Source of the DNA: an uncultured Clostridia bacterium
GTDB taxonomy: Bacteria > Bacillota > Clostridia > Christensenellales > Borkfalkiaceae
Reading direction: 5' to 3'
Assembly (NCBI GenBank): GCA_934247225.1
Contig: CAKQJE010000013.1
Span: forward strand, 1 to 64,000
Length of the DNA: 64,000 nucleotides
Shown here piece by piece: positions 43,281-53,312 of this stretch (position 1 is its first letter; every line of letters starts with the position of its first letter). Both the position numbers and the translations under genes were made by a program. The notes below the pieces were generated by a model. The model made no database searches. It had not been told where the DNA came from and was given only the letters and a program-made list of their open reading frames with translations.

Positions 43281-44390
43281 ATGAGTACGCTCGGTTTAAT
43301 TTTTTCAAATATACACGATAACAACGTTCCCGAACTTACCGCAAAAAGAACGGTTGCTTCCATTCCTTTTTGCGGAAGATATCGTCTTGTCGACTTTGCG
43401 CTTTCGAACATGGTCAATTCCGATATCACGAAAGTCGGAATAATCACGAAAAGCAACTTTCAGTCGTTGATGGATCATATCGGAAGCGGAAAAGATTGGG
43501 ATCTTGCCCGTCACGTCGGCGGATTGTACATTCTTCCGCCGTTCGGAGTTACGGAAAGCAATATGCTTTATTCAACAAGGCTCGAAGCTTTAAAAAGCGT
43601 TACGGGTTTTTTAACCAAATCGCACGAGGAATACGTCGTTATGAGCGACTCCGATATGGTATGCGCGGTCGATTTCAAACCGATTATCGCGGAACACATT
43701 TCGAAAGGCGCGGATATGACGCTCGTTTACGTTAAAAAGCACAGAAGCGAAGTAGGCGGAAGGGAAAACGCGTTTTTGAATATCGACGAAGACAATAAGG
43801 TTAAGGAAATCGTTTACGATTCTCAGGACGAAACCGTAAACGTATATACGAATATGGTCGTCATTTCGAGAACGCTTCTCATAAGTCTTCTTGCGGACGC
43901 GTTTTCGCACGGGGCTAAATCCTTTGTCAAAGAGGTTATTTCGGCTCAGCTTTCGTATGGAAAGGTAAGAGCTTACGAACATAAAGGATACTACGAAGAG
44001 ATCACCTCGCTTCAAAAATATTACGATGAAAATTTAAGGCTTTTAAACAAAGAAGTGAGAGAAGAGGTTTTCAGAAAGTCCAATATTTATACCAAAGTAA
44101 AAGACTCCGCGCCCACGCGCTACGGAGAAAACGCTATCGTAAACAATTCGCTTATAGCTGACGGTTGCACGATAGAAGGCGAAGTTTATAACAGTATAAT
44201 TTTCAGAGGCGTTACGGTCGGTCGCGGTACGGTTATAAAAAACTGCGTTATCATGCAGAATACAACCGTCGGCGAACAGGTAACGATGAACTGCATCATA
44301 ACCGACAAAAACACTCTTGTAAAAGACAGAAGAACGCTTTCGGGCAGTGAAAATCACCCGTTCTACATAGCAAAAGGAACGGTTATTTAA
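43281..44390 (+). CDS. glgD: GlgD, modulatory subunit of ADP-glucose pyrophosphorylase
   Basis: 369 residues, homologous to GlgC but without the nucleotide-binding GGGxGxRL loop (the N-terminus reads LIFSNIHDNNVPELT). The metal-binding DSDMV region and C-terminal hexapeptide repeats remain. In Bacillota GlgD joins GlgC and alters its kinetics rather than acting alone. AAGGAGGG precedes the ATG. Confidence 0.95.
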   Translation: MSTLGLIFSNIHDNNVPELTAKRTVASIPFCGRYRLVDFALSNMVNSDITKVGIITKSNFQSLMDHIGSGKDWDLARHVGGLYILPPFGVTESNMLYSTRLEALKSVTGFLTKSHEEYVVMSDSDMVCAVDFKPIIAEHISKGADMTLVYVKKHRSEVGGRENAFLNIDEDNKVKEIVYDSQDETVNVYTNMVVISRTLLISLLADAFSHGAKSFVKEVISAQLSYGKVRAYEHKGYYEEITSLQKYYDENLRLLNKEVREEVFRKSNIYTKVKDSAPTRYGENAIVNNSLIADGCTIEGEVYNSIIFRGVTVGRGTVIKNCVIMQNTTVGEQVTMNCIITDKNTLVKDRRTLSGSENHPFYIAKGTVI

Positions 44391-44402
44391 AAGGAGTTTG
44401 AT

Positions 44403-46097
44403 ATGGCAAAAATTACTGTAAAAAACACCGAAGAAAAGGTTGAAAATAAAAAGAAAACTAAAACCGCTAAGGAAGAAAAACCCGTTGCTGCAAAAAAGAC
44501 GGCAAAGGCAATAAAGGAAGAAAAACCCGTTGCGGATAAAAAAACGGCAAAAAAAGAAAAAAAACCGACTGAAAATCCTAAGACGGAAGAAAAAACCGTT
44601 GAAACCGCTATGCCCGAAATCGCTTCGGGAGAGGTTAATTTCACGGTAAAGACTTTGAATTCCGTATTGTTCGTCGCAAGCGAAGCTAACCCCTATCTCG
44701 GAACGGGCGGTCTGGCGGACGTTATCGGTTCGCTTCCGAAAGCTCTTGCAAAAAACGGAAATTACGACGTAAGAGTAGCTATGCCGCTTTACGGCGATAT
44801 AGATCAAAAATACAGATCTCAGATGAGATTTTTAATGAATTTCAATGTTCCTCTTGCGTGGAGAAATCAGTATTGCGGCGTGTTTTCGCTTAAAGCGGAC
44901 GGCGTAACGTTTTATTTCATCGATAACGAATATTATTTCAAGAGAAGCGGGCTTTACGGTTATTTCGACGACGGGGAAAGATATGCGTTTTTCTCCAAAG
45001 CCGTTCTCGAAATGATGGTTCATCTCGATTATTATCCCGAAATTCTCCATTGTCACGATTGGCAGGCGGCTCTTTCGGTGATATATCTCAAAACGCTTTA
45101 CGCAAATCGTTACGGCTACGACCACATAAAAGCGTTATTTACTATCCATAACATAGAATATCAGGGGAAATACGGCTACGAATGTTTAGCAGACCTTTTC
45201 GGACTTCCCGAAAGCGTTAAAAACGTTCTCGATTACGAGGGGTGTCTTAACCTTATGAAAGGCGCGATTCAGCTTGCGGACAGATTTTCGACCGTATCTC
45301 CGATGTATGCGAACGAGATCAAAAATCCGTTTTTTGCTCACGGACTGCAATATGCGGTATGCGAAAACGAATTTAAACTTTCGGGCATACTCAACGGTAT
45401 AGACGAATCGGTATACAATCCCGCAACGGATGAAAAACTTTTTAAAAATTATTCCGTGAAGGATATGAGCGGAAAAGCGGTATGCAAATCCGAACTTCAA
45501 AAAATGCTCGGACTTCCCGAAAAAGCCGACGCTCCGCTCATCTCGGTTATATCTCGTCTCGTTCCCGCAAAGGGGCTTGAACTTATCAAATGCGTAATAG
45601 AGGAACTTCTTGCCGAAAACGTGCAGGTCGTCATTCTCGGGAAAGGCGAAGGCGAATACGAAGAATTTTTCAAGGGATTAGCCGAAAGATATTCGGGCAA
45701 GTGCAGAGCGATCATCGCTTACAACAAGGATCTCGCAAGCAAGCTGTATTCTGCTTCGGACATCTTCCTTATGCCGTCCAAACAGGAGCCTTGCGGACTT
45801 TCGCAGATGATTGCCTGCAAATACGGCGCAGTTCCCGTGGTAAGAGCGACGGGCGGACTGTTCGACAGTATCGCGCCGCATAATAACGCCGAGAGAAAGG
45901 GCGGAAACGGATTTGTTTTCGGAAATTACAACGCTCACGAAATGCTTTACGTCATAAAAGACGCGATTTATACTTTCGGCAACAAAAAGGAATGGAACGA
46001 AATTGTGAAAAATGCGATGTCTACCGATTTCAGCTGGCAGAGATCGTCGGGAGAATATGAGAAATTATACGACAAAATGTTGGGGCTTATAAAGTAA
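44403..46097 (+). CDS. glgA: Glycogen synthase with lysine-rich N-terminal tail
   Basis: 564 residues; the GT5 catalytic part starts near residue 85. The first 75 residues are very rich in Lys, Glu, Thr and Ala, with a near-repeat EEKPVAAKKTAK (24-35) / EEKPVADKKTAK (39-50). Glycosyltransferase text follows: VLFVASEANPYLGTGGLADV, HCHDWQAALSVIYL, SRLVPAKGLELI, and SKQEPCGLSQMIACKYGA. The usual Lys of KTGGL is Gly100 here. It extends glycogen from ADP-glucose. AAGGAG precedes the ATG. Confidence 0.94.
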   Translation: MAKITVKNTEEKVENKKKTKTAKEEKPVAAKKTAKAIKEEKPVADKKTAKKEKKPTENPKTEEKTVETAMPEIASGEVNFTVKTLNSVLFVASEANPYLGTGGLADVIGSLPKALAKNGNYDVRVAMPLYGDIDQKYRSQMRFLMNFNVPLAWRNQYCGVFSLKADGVTFYFIDNEYYFKRSGLYGYFDDGERYAFFSKAVLEMMVHLDYYPEILHCHDWQAALSVIYLKTLYANRYGYDHIKALFTIHNIEYQGKYGYECLADLFGLPESVKNVLDYEGCLNLMKGAIQLADRFSTVSPMYANEIKNPFFAHGLQYAVCENEFKLSGILNGIDESVYNPATDEKLFKNYSVKDMSGKAVCKSELQKMLGLPEKADAPLISVISRLVPAKGLELIKCVIEELLAENVQVVILGKGEGEYEEFFKGLAERYSGKCRAIIAYNKDLASKLYSASDIFLMPSKQEPCGLSQMIACKYGAVPVVRATGGLFDSIAPHNNAERKGGNGFVFGNYNAHEMLYVIKDAIYTFGNKKEWNEIVKNAMSTDFSWQRSSGEYEKLYDKMLGLIK

Positions 46098-46120
46098 AAT
46101 CCGACAAACAGGAGACTTAA

Positions 46121-48553
46121 ATGGGAAAAACTGAAATCACGCCCAAAGAAATGAAGGACGTAATAAGCGGAAAACTTTCGAGATATTTCGGCGTTTCCGT
46201 CAAAGAAGCCACCACCGAACAGCTTTACAAAGCGGTTGTTATGGCGGTAAGAGATATACTTTTGGAAAAACGCAACGCTTATCACTACAAAACGAAAGCC
46301 GCGAAAGCAAAAAGAGTATATTATCTTTGCATGGAATTTTTGCTCGGACGTTCGCTTAAAAACAACGTTTATAACCTCGGTATAGAAGAACAGGTAAGCA
46401 AAGTTCTGAAAACGAAAGGCCTAACGCTCGAAGATCTTTACGAACTCGAACCGGACGCAGGTCTCGGCAACGGCGGTCTCGGTAGACTTGCGGCTTGTTT
46501 TATGGACGCTTTGGCAAGCGGCAACTATCCCGCGATGGGTTATTCTATCCGCTATGAATACGGTCTTTTTAAACAAAAAATAGTCGACGGTTGGCAGACG
46601 GAATTGCCTGACGTCTGGCTTCCGGGCGGCGAAGTATGGCTTACGCCTCGTTCCGATATGGCTGTAAGGGTTAAGTTCGACGGAAAAATCAACGAGGAAT
46701 GGACGAGCGAAGGAATGAAAATCGTTCAGACCGATTGTCAGGAAGTCGAAGCCGTGCCTTACGATATGATGATTTCGGGAAAGGATTCCGAAGCCGTGTC
46801 TGTTTTAAGACTCTGGGCGGCGAAAAGCGTAAGAAATTTCGATATGAATTCGTTTTCCGAGGGCGATTACGTTCGTTGTATGCAGGAAGATAACGAAGCC
46901 GAGCTTATTTCAAAGGTTCTTTATCCTTCCGATAATCATTCCGAAGGTAAATCGTTAAGGCTTAAACAGCAGTATTTCCTTGTCTCGGCAACGTTACAGA
47001 ATATCATAAACGAACACGTCAGAAGATACGGCGATCTGCACACACTTCCCGATATGGCGGCTATTCATATCAACGATACCCACCCCGCGCTTTGTATTCC
47101 CGAACTTATGAGAATTCTTATGGACGAACACGGATTCGGTTGGGACGACGCGTGGGATATAGTAAAAAGAACGGTCGCATATACCAATCATACGGTTATG
47201 AGCGAGGCGTTGGAGAAGTGGAACGAAGACCTTATCGAAAGAAGACTCCCGAGAATTTACGCTATATTAAAGGAAATAAACCAAAGATTCTGCGCAGAAA
47301 TGTGGAACAAATTTCCAGGCGATTGGGATAAAATCGAGAGAATGTCGATTCTTTCGCACGGACAGGCGAGAATGGCTAACCTTTCGGTTGTCGCTTCGCA
47401 CACCGTAAACGGCGTTTCCAAACTTCACAGCGATATTATAAAGAACAGTATTTTCAAGGATTTCAACGATGCGTATCCCGAAAAATTCACAAACGTTACG
47501 AACGGTATCGCGCACAGAAGATGGCTTTGTCAGTCAAATAAAGAACTCACCGAACTTTTGACCGAGTGTATCGGCGACGGATTCGTTATGAATTCCGAAG
47601 AACTTCGGAAATTCAAAGCTTTCGAAAACGACGAAACGGTTCTGAAACGCCTTGCGGAAATAAAGAGAATAAAGAAAAGTCAGCTTGCGACCTACGTTTA
47701 CAAGAAGACGGGTTATACGCTTTCGCCCGACTCGATTTTCGACGTCCAGGCAAAGAGATTGCACGAATACAAGCGCCAGCTTTTAAACGCTATGTATATC
47801 ATCAATCTGTATAATAATCTCAAAGAAAATCCCGACGCGGACGTTATCCCGAAGACCTTTATTTTCGGTGCGAAAGCCGCTCCGGGATACTATATGGCAA
47901 AGAGAATTATCAAGCTTCTTTGCTCGATTGCGGAGGATCTCAGAAAGAATCCCGACAAGAGAATAAGAGAAAAACTCAACGTTTTATATCTCGAAGATTA
48001 TAACGTTACGATGGCGGAAACTCTTATGCCGGCAACCGAAATTTCCGAGCAGATATCAACTGCGGGAAAGGAAGCGAGCGGCACGGGCAATATGAAGTTC
48101 ATGATAAACGGCGCGCTCACGATAGGAACTCTGGACGGCGCGAACGTCGAAATGAAAGAGTCCGTCGGCGACGAAAATATATTTATATTCGGAATGAACG
48201 CGAAGCAGGTCGAAAATCTCTGGAAACACGGCTACGACGCGTGCGCTTTCTATAACAACAACGTTGTCCTGCAAAAGGTTATCGCAAGCCTTAAAAACGG
48301 TTTCGCGGGCGAGAAGTTCGAAGATATCGCAACGTATCTTCTCACGAATTCGCCTATCGCAGACCCGTATATGTGTATGGCGGATTTCAGCGATTTCCTC
48401 GCCGTTCACGACAAAGCCGACAAGACCTATAAGGATGTTTTGAAGTGGAACAAAATGTCGCTTAACAATATAGCGGGCGCGGGGATTTTCTCTGCGGACA
48501 GAAGTATCAAAGAGTATGCCGAAAGAATATGGCATTTAAAACAGATAAAGTAA
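46121..48553 (+). CDS. glgP: Glycogen/starch/alpha-glucan phosphorylase
   Basis: 810 residues, GT35 family. It releases glucose-1-P from glycogen. Motifs: EPDAGLGNGGLGRLAACFMD near 110, HINDTHPAL, RIVDVQAKR-like FDVQAKRLHEYKRQ near 540, and EASGTGNMKF, with the pyridoxal-phosphate Lys at 659. AGGAG precedes the ATG. Its product can feed glycolysis (via phosphoglucomutase, not seen here) or return to GlgC. Confidence 0.96.
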   Translation: MGKTEITPKEMKDVISGKLSRYFGVSVKEATTEQLYKAVVMAVRDILLEKRNAYHYKTKAAKAKRVYYLCMEFLLGRSLKNNVYNLGIEEQVSKVLKTKGLTLEDLYELEPDAGLGNGGLGRLAACFMDALASGNYPAMGYSIRYEYGLFKQKIVDGWQTELPDVWLPGGEVWLTPRSDMAVRVKFDGKINEEWTSEGMKIVQTDCQEVEAVPYDMMISGKDSEAVSVLRLWAAKSVRNFDMNSFSEGDYVRCMQEDNEAELISKVLYPSDNHSEGKSLRLKQQYFLVSATLQNIINEHVRRYGDLHTLPDMAAIHINDTHPALCIPELMRILMDEHGFGWDDAWDIVKRTVAYTNHTVMSEALEKWNEDLIERRLPRIYAILKEINQRFCAEMWNKFPGDWDKIERMSILSHGQARMANLSVVASHTVNGVSKLHSDIIKNSIFKDFNDAYPEKFTNVTNGIAHRRWLCQSNKELTELLTECIGDGFVMNSEELRKFKAFENDETVLKRLAEIKRIKKSQLATYVYKKTGYTLSPDSIFDVQAKRLHEYKRQLLNAMYIINLYNNLKENPDADVIPKTFIFGAKAAPGYYMAKRIIKLLCSIAEDLRKNPDKRIREKLNVLYLEDYNVTMAETLMPATEISEQISTAGKEASGTGNMKFMINGALTIGTLDGANVEMKESVGDENIFIFGMNAKQVENLWKHGYDACAFYNNNVVLQKVIASLKNGFAGEKFEDIATYLLTNSPIADPYMCMADFSDFLAVHDKADKTYKDVLKWNKMSLNNIAGAGIFSADRSIKEYAERIWHLKQIK

Positions 48554-48557
48554 GTTT

Positions 48558-50357
48558 ATGGTTGTAAATTACGACCCGTTATCCCGTGACTTTAAAAGCG
48601 TCACGGGCGCGCTCGAAGAGGGTAAACGGCTCGATATAAAAATCGGAATAAGCGGAGCGGAGAAGTGCGTTCTCGCGCTTTTCGCAGACGGAAATCCGAC
48701 AGAAACGATTTTCGACGGCGTAAAAAACGGAGAAGAGTTTTCCTTTTCGATAAACGGTTTATCCAAGGGACTGTATTTCTACCGCTTTTACGCCGACGGG
48801 AAAAGAATAGGGAAAAACGATTACGGTTTCGGCGAAGAAGGTGCGTTAAACGACTTTCAGCTGCTTTGTTTCAAAGGCTCAGATAGTAGGTTGAGCGGCT
48901 TTGCCGGCGGAGTTATGTATCAGATTTTTCCCGACAGATTTGCGAGAGCGAAAGGCTTCGGCGACGCTTCGGGAAAGAAGTTGAGAAACGATTGGGGAGG
49001 TGTTCCCGAATATCTTCCGGACAAATTCGGCAAGATAAAGAATAACGATTTTTTCGGTGGCAACTTCGAGGGCATACGCCGAAAAGTCGATTATCTGAAA
49101 AAACTCGGCGTAACTCATCTGTATCTAAATCCCGTGTTCAAAGCTTATTCAAACCACCGTTACGATACGGGCGATTACACTCGCTTCGACCCGCTTTTAG
49201 GTACGGAAGAAGATTTTACGTCTCTCGTAAAAACTTTAAAAATCAATGATATTTCCTTGATTTTTGACGGTGTTTTCAATCATACGGGGGGCGACAGCGT
49301 TTACTTTAACAAGTACGGAAATTATCCGTCGGTCGGCGCGTATCAATCGAAAAACTCTCCTTATTACGGCTGGTATGTGTTCGAGGATTTTCCCGACATG
49401 TACCTGTCCTGGTGGGGTATCGACGTTTTGCCCACAATAAACAAATCGAGTGAGGATTTCGAAAATTTTATTGCGGGAGAAAACGGCGTTATCGATAAAA
49501 TGATGAAATTCGGAGCGGGCGGAGTAAGGCTGGACGTCGTGGACGAGATAACCGACGAATTCGTAGAGAAAATTAACGAGAGAGTTAAAGCTTACGGAGG
49601 CGACAAGATAGTCATCGGCGAGGTCTGGGAAGACGCGACGAATAAAATCGCCTACGGAAAACGCAGAAAATATTTTCAGGGCGGCGAGCTTGACAGCGTA
49701 ATGAATTATCCGCTGAAAAACGCGATTATAGATTTCGCGTTGAGCGGAAAAAGCGATTTATTGTATAAAACAGTCAGGGAACAGATAGATAATTACCCTT
49801 TTCACGCCCTGAATTCCCTTATGAATATACTCGGCACTCACGATACGCCGAGAATATTGACCGTTCTCGGAAAAAGAGGAAAACTCGAAACCGAACGGGC
49901 GAAAATGGCAACGGAAAAGCTGACCGAAACGGAGAAAAAAGAAGCCGTTAAAATGCTTGAATGTTGTGCCGTCTTGCAGTTCTGCCTTTACGGCGTTCCC
50001 TGTATTTATTACGGAGACGAACAGATTACGGAAGGGAATAAAGACCCGTTCAACCGCACTTGTTTTGTCGAAAACGAAAATGCGGAGCTTTTCGGACATT
50101 ATTGTTTTTTGTCCGGATTAAGGGGAAAATACGATTGCTTTAAAAGCGGAGAAACGGGAGATATAGTATCTTGCGGAGGCTTCTTTTCTTTTTCGAGAAA
50201 ATGTGAAAACAAGAAGATTTTTATCGCCGTAAACTTCGGCGACAGACCCGTGGAGATAACATCCGATTGTGAAGTTGTCGAAATGTCGCGTAACGTAAAA
50301 CTTTCAAAAATCACTTTATATAACAGCGATTTTGCGATTTTTTACAAATGCGGATAG
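48558..50357 (+). CDS. GH13 alpha-amylase / neopullulanase-like enzyme
   Basis: 599 residues without signal peptide. A short N-terminal beta domain (1-105) comes before the barrel. GH13 motifs: DGVFNHTG (near 237), GVRLDVVDE with nucleophile Asp326, GEVWED with acid Glu355, and LGTHDTPR with Asp429. YQIFPDRF near 120 is typical of maltogenic amylase/neopullulanase relatives. It would trim glycogen or maltodextrins inside the cell. It starts 4 bp after glgP. Confidence 0.93.
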   Translation: MVVNYDPLSRDFKSVTGALEEGKRLDIKIGISGAEKCVLALFADGNPTETIFDGVKNGEEFSFSINGLSKGLYFYRFYADGKRIGKNDYGFGEEGALNDFQLLCFKGSDSRLSGFAGGVMYQIFPDRFARAKGFGDASGKKLRNDWGGVPEYLPDKFGKIKNNDFFGGNFEGIRRKVDYLKKLGVTHLYLNPVFKAYSNHRYDTGDYTRFDPLLGTEEDFTSLVKTLKINDISLIFDGVFNHTGGDSVYFNKYGNYPSVGAYQSKNSPYYGWYVFEDFPDMYLSWWGIDVLPTINKSSEDFENFIAGENGVIDKMMKFGAGGVRLDVVDEITDEFVEKINERVKAYGGDKIVIGEVWEDATNKIAYGKRRKYFQGGELDSVMNYPLKNAIIDFALSGKSDLLYKTVREQIDNYPFHALNSLMNILGTHDTPRILTVLGKRGKLETERAKMATEKLTETEKKEAVKMLECCAVLQFCLYGVPCIYYGDEQITEGNKDPFNRTCFVENENAELFGHYCFLSGLRGKYDCFKSGETGDIVSCGGFFSFSRKCENKKIFIAVNFGDRPVEITSDCEVVEMSRNVKLSKITLYNSDFAIFYKCG

Positions 50358-50372
50358 TATATTGTGAAGATT

Positions 50373-51056
50373 ATGAATGTTTATGAAAAAACGGTTGTCG
50401 AGCTGAAACGGAACGCCGACGCGGAGTATAAAGAATTTAACGATAAAATAATAGCTTCGGCATATAAGACGATAGGCGTAAGAATTCCCGTGATAAAACA
50501 AATCGCGAAATCGATTGCGCCCGACGAGATAAACGATTATCTCGAAAATTGCAAGTTCGAATGTTACGAGTGTACGCTTATTTACGGTTTACTTATCGCT
50601 CGGCTCGGTTTCGACGAAATGTGGAACAGAAAGGACTTTTATCTGTCGAAGTGCGACGGTTGGGGTCTCGTCGACTCCTTTGTTCCCGCAATCAAAGTTG
50701 CTGCGAAAGACAAAGAGCGTTTTTATTCGCTTCTGAAAAACGGAATAGAAAATCAGAAAGATTCTCAACTGCGTTTCCGCATCGTGGCTCTTATGTCTTT
50801 CTTTACGGGCGGGGAACATACCGAAGAGATTTTGCATATCACCGAAAAGCTCGACGGGAAAGGATATTATAACGATATGGCGATAGCTTGGCTCGTATCG
50901 ACCGCTTTCGTAAAACAAAGAGAAACGACTTTAAAATTTCTCGAAAACGACAAGCTCGGTAAATTTACGCACAACAAGGCAATTTCGAAAATAAACGATT
51001 CGCTGAGGGTGAACGTCGAAGATAAAACATATTTAAAAACTTTAAGGAAGCAATAA
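50373..51056 (+). CDS. AlkD-like DNA alkylation repair protein
   Basis: 227 residues of HEAT-like helices. The stretch KDFYLSKCDGWGLVDSFV (near 88-105) matches the AlkC/AlkD family, whose members remove alkylated purines without base flipping; the Asp and Trp there sit at the expected active-site place. Start uncertain: ATG 50373 is preferred, GTG 50364 is possible; neither has a strong ribosome binding site. The stop overlaps the tex start (TAATG). Confidence 0.85.
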   Translation: MNVYEKTVVELKRNADAEYKEFNDKIIASAYKTIGVRIPVIKQIAKSIAPDEINDYLENCKFECYECTLIYGLLIARLGFDEMWNRKDFYLSKCDGWGLVDSFVPAIKVAAKDKERFYSLLKNGIENQKDSQLRFRIVALMSFFTGGEHTEEILHITEKLDGKGYYNDMAIAWLVSTAFVKQRETTLKFLENDKLGKFTHNKAISKINDSLRVNVEDKTYLKTLRKQ

Positions 51057-53224
51057 TGGACATTTTAAAACAAATCACGCAGGAATTCAAGCTCAGAGAA
51101 GATCACGTCAAAAACATCGTCGAGCTTCTCGACGAAGGTAACACCATTCCTTTCATCGCGCGTTACAGAAAGGAAATGACGGGGCATATCGACGATCAGG
51201 TTTTAAGAGAATTGTCGGAAAGACTTACATATCTTCGCAATATCGAAAAGAGAAAGGAAGAAGTCGCTAAGTCGATAACCGAACAGGGAAAGATGACGGA
51301 AGAAATCGAAGCCGCTCTTTCCGCTGCCGAAACTTTGACCGAAGTAGAAGATATTTACAGACCTTACAAGCAGAAGAGAAAGACGAGAGCAACGGTTGCG
51401 ATCGCGAAAGGACTCGAACCTCTTGCCGATATAATTTTCGCTCAGGACGTGACGGAAGGAACTTTGGAAGATCTTGCGAAACCCTTCGTGAACGAAGACC
51501 TCGGCGTGGCGACCGTGAAAGAGGCGATAGCGGGAGCGGAAGATATAATCGCCGAAAGAATTTCGGACGACGCGGAACTGAGAAAGAAACTCCGCAGAAT
51601 TTATCTTAAAAACGGAGAGATTTCCTCGAAAATACAAAAGGCGGAAGAAGACGGCGCGAAAACTTACGAAATGTACGCCGATTATTCCGAACCCGTTTCC
51701 GAAATCAAATCGCACAGAATTCTCGCGCTTAACAGGGGCGAGGACGAAGGCTACCTTAAAGTTAAAGTCGCAATCGACGAAGACTTCGCGGTTCGCGTTT
51801 GCGAGGTGGGATTTGTAAAAGAAGGAAGTATAACCACGCCTTGCGTTAAAGAATCCGTCGCGGACGCGTATAAACGCCTTATCCAACCGTCCATTGAAAG
51901 AGAAATACGAAATTACCTTACGGAAAACGCACAGGAGCAGGCGATAAAAATGTTCGACGTAAACCTTCGTCCGCTTCTTATGCAGCCGCCCGTCAAGGAT
52001 AAAGTCACCATGGGTTTCGACCCCGCTTACAGAACGGGTTGTAAAATCGCCGTCGTCGACGGTACGGGTAAAGTCCTCGACACAACTGTCGTTTACCCCA
52101 CGCCGCCGCAGAGCAAAACCGCCGAAGCCAAAGCCGCGCTCGAAAAACTTATCGATAAATATTCGGTAGACGTTATCTCGATCGGTAACGGAACCGCTTC
52201 CAAGGAGTCCGAAATTTTCGTTGCGGATATGATAAAAGATTACGGCGGAAAAGTCGGTTATGTCGTAGTGAACGAAGCGGGCGCTTCCGTTTATTCGGGT
52301 TCGCCCCTTGCCGCAAAAGAATTCCCGCAGTACGATTTAACGCTTCGTTCGGCGATTTCCATAGCGAGAAGATTGCAGGATCCTCTTGCCGAGCTTATCA
52401 AAATAGACCCGAAAGCCATAGGCGTAGGGCAGTATCAGCACGATATGCCCGCAGCTCGTCTCGACGAGGTTTTAGACGGCGTTTTAGAAGACTGCGTAAA
52501 CAGCGTAGGCGTTGATCTCAACACGGCAAGTCCGTCGCTTTTATCGAGAGTTTCGGGGCTTAATTCGGGCATTGCGAACAACATAATAACTTACCGCGAA
52601 GAAAACGGAAAGTTCACGACGAGAAAACAGCTTCTTAAAGTTCCCAAGCTCGGGGCGAAAGCCTACGAGCAGTGCGCGGGCTTCCTTAGAATAAGAGACG
52701 GCAAAAACATTCTCGACAATACTGCCGTTCATCCCGAATCGTATGAATCGACCGAAAAACTTCTTTCGCTTTTCGGCTATACCGATAAAGACGTCGAGGA
52801 GAGAAAACTCTCGGCTCTTCCCGAACAGATAAAGAAATACGGCGAAGCGAAAGCCGCCGAAGAATGCGGAATGGGCGTACCCACTATGAACGATATAGTC
52901 GTCGAGCTTTTAAAGCCGGGCAGAGACGTGAGAGATTCTCTTCCCAAACAGGAACTTCGTTCGGATATTATGGATATCAACGATCTTGTCGTCGGAATGG
53001 AGCTTACGGGAACGGTCAGAAACGTTATAGATTTCGGCGCGTTCATAGATATCGGCGTTCACCAGGACGGACTTGTGCATATATCCGAAATTTCGGATAA
53101 TTACGTAAAGCATCCGTCGGATGTTTTAAAGGTCGGTCAGGTCGTAAAAGTAAGGGTGCTTTCGGTTGACGTAAAAAAGAACAGAATAGGGCTTACGATG
53201 CGTTCTCCGAAAAAGAAACAATGA
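51056..53224 (+). CDS. tex: Tex family RNA-binding transcription accessory protein
   Basis: 722 residues, full length. Order: N-terminal helical domain with GNTIPFIARYRKEMTG, a YqgF/RNase-H-like domain (about 320-450, GFDPAYRTGCKIAVVDGTGK), a helix-hairpin-helix region (LSRVSGLNSGIANNII) and a C-terminal S1 domain (about 645-715, GTVRNVIDFGAFIDIGVHQDG). Tex proteins bind nucleic acid and affect transcription; the exact role is unsettled. AAGGAAG precedes the ATG. Confidence 0.95.
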   Translation: MDILKQITQEFKLREDHVKNIVELLDEGNTIPFIARYRKEMTGHIDDQVLRELSERLTYLRNIEKRKEEVAKSITEQGKMTEEIEAALSAAETLTEVEDIYRPYKQKRKTRATVAIAKGLEPLADIIFAQDVTEGTLEDLAKPFVNEDLGVATVKEAIAGAEDIIAERISDDAELRKKLRRIYLKNGEISSKIQKAEEDGAKTYEMYADYSEPVSEIKSHRILALNRGEDEGYLKVKVAIDEDFAVRVCEVGFVKEGSITTPCVKESVADAYKRLIQPSIEREIRNYLTENAQEQAIKMFDVNLRPLLMQPPVKDKVTMGFDPAYRTGCKIAVVDGTGKVLDTTVVYPTPPQSKTAEAKAALEKLIDKYSVDVISIGNGTASKESEIFVADMIKDYGGKVGYVVVNEAGASVYSGSPLAAKEFPQYDLTLRSAISIARRLQDPLAELIKIDPKAIGVGQYQHDMPAARLDEVLDGVLEDCVNSVGVDLNTASPSLLSRVSGLNSGIANNIITYREENGKFTTRKQLLKVPKLGAKAYEQCAGFLRIRDGKNILDNTAVHPESYESTEKLLSLFGYTDKDVEERKLSALPEQIKKYGEAKAAEECGMGVPTMNDIVVELLKPGRDVRDSLPKQELRSDIMDINDLVVGMELTGTVRNVIDFGAFIDIGVHQDGLVHISEISDNYVKHPSDVLKVGQVVKVRVLSVDVKKNRIGLTMRSPKKKQ

Positions 53225-53240
53225 AAACCCGAAAAAAGGT

Positions 53241-53269
53241 TTGACAAAGACGAGAAGAAAGTTTATACT
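53241..53269 (+). promoter_or_regulatory. Consensus promoter of acpP
   Basis: TTGACA (53241-53246), 17 bp, TATACT (53264-53269). It is 44 bp before the acpP start codon and 17 bp after the tex stop. One of the best matches to the housekeeping consensus in the window. Confidence 0.85.
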
Positions 53270-53312
53270 CATAAAGACGGCTGTTTTGCCGCAACACTTA
53301 CGGAGGAATTAA

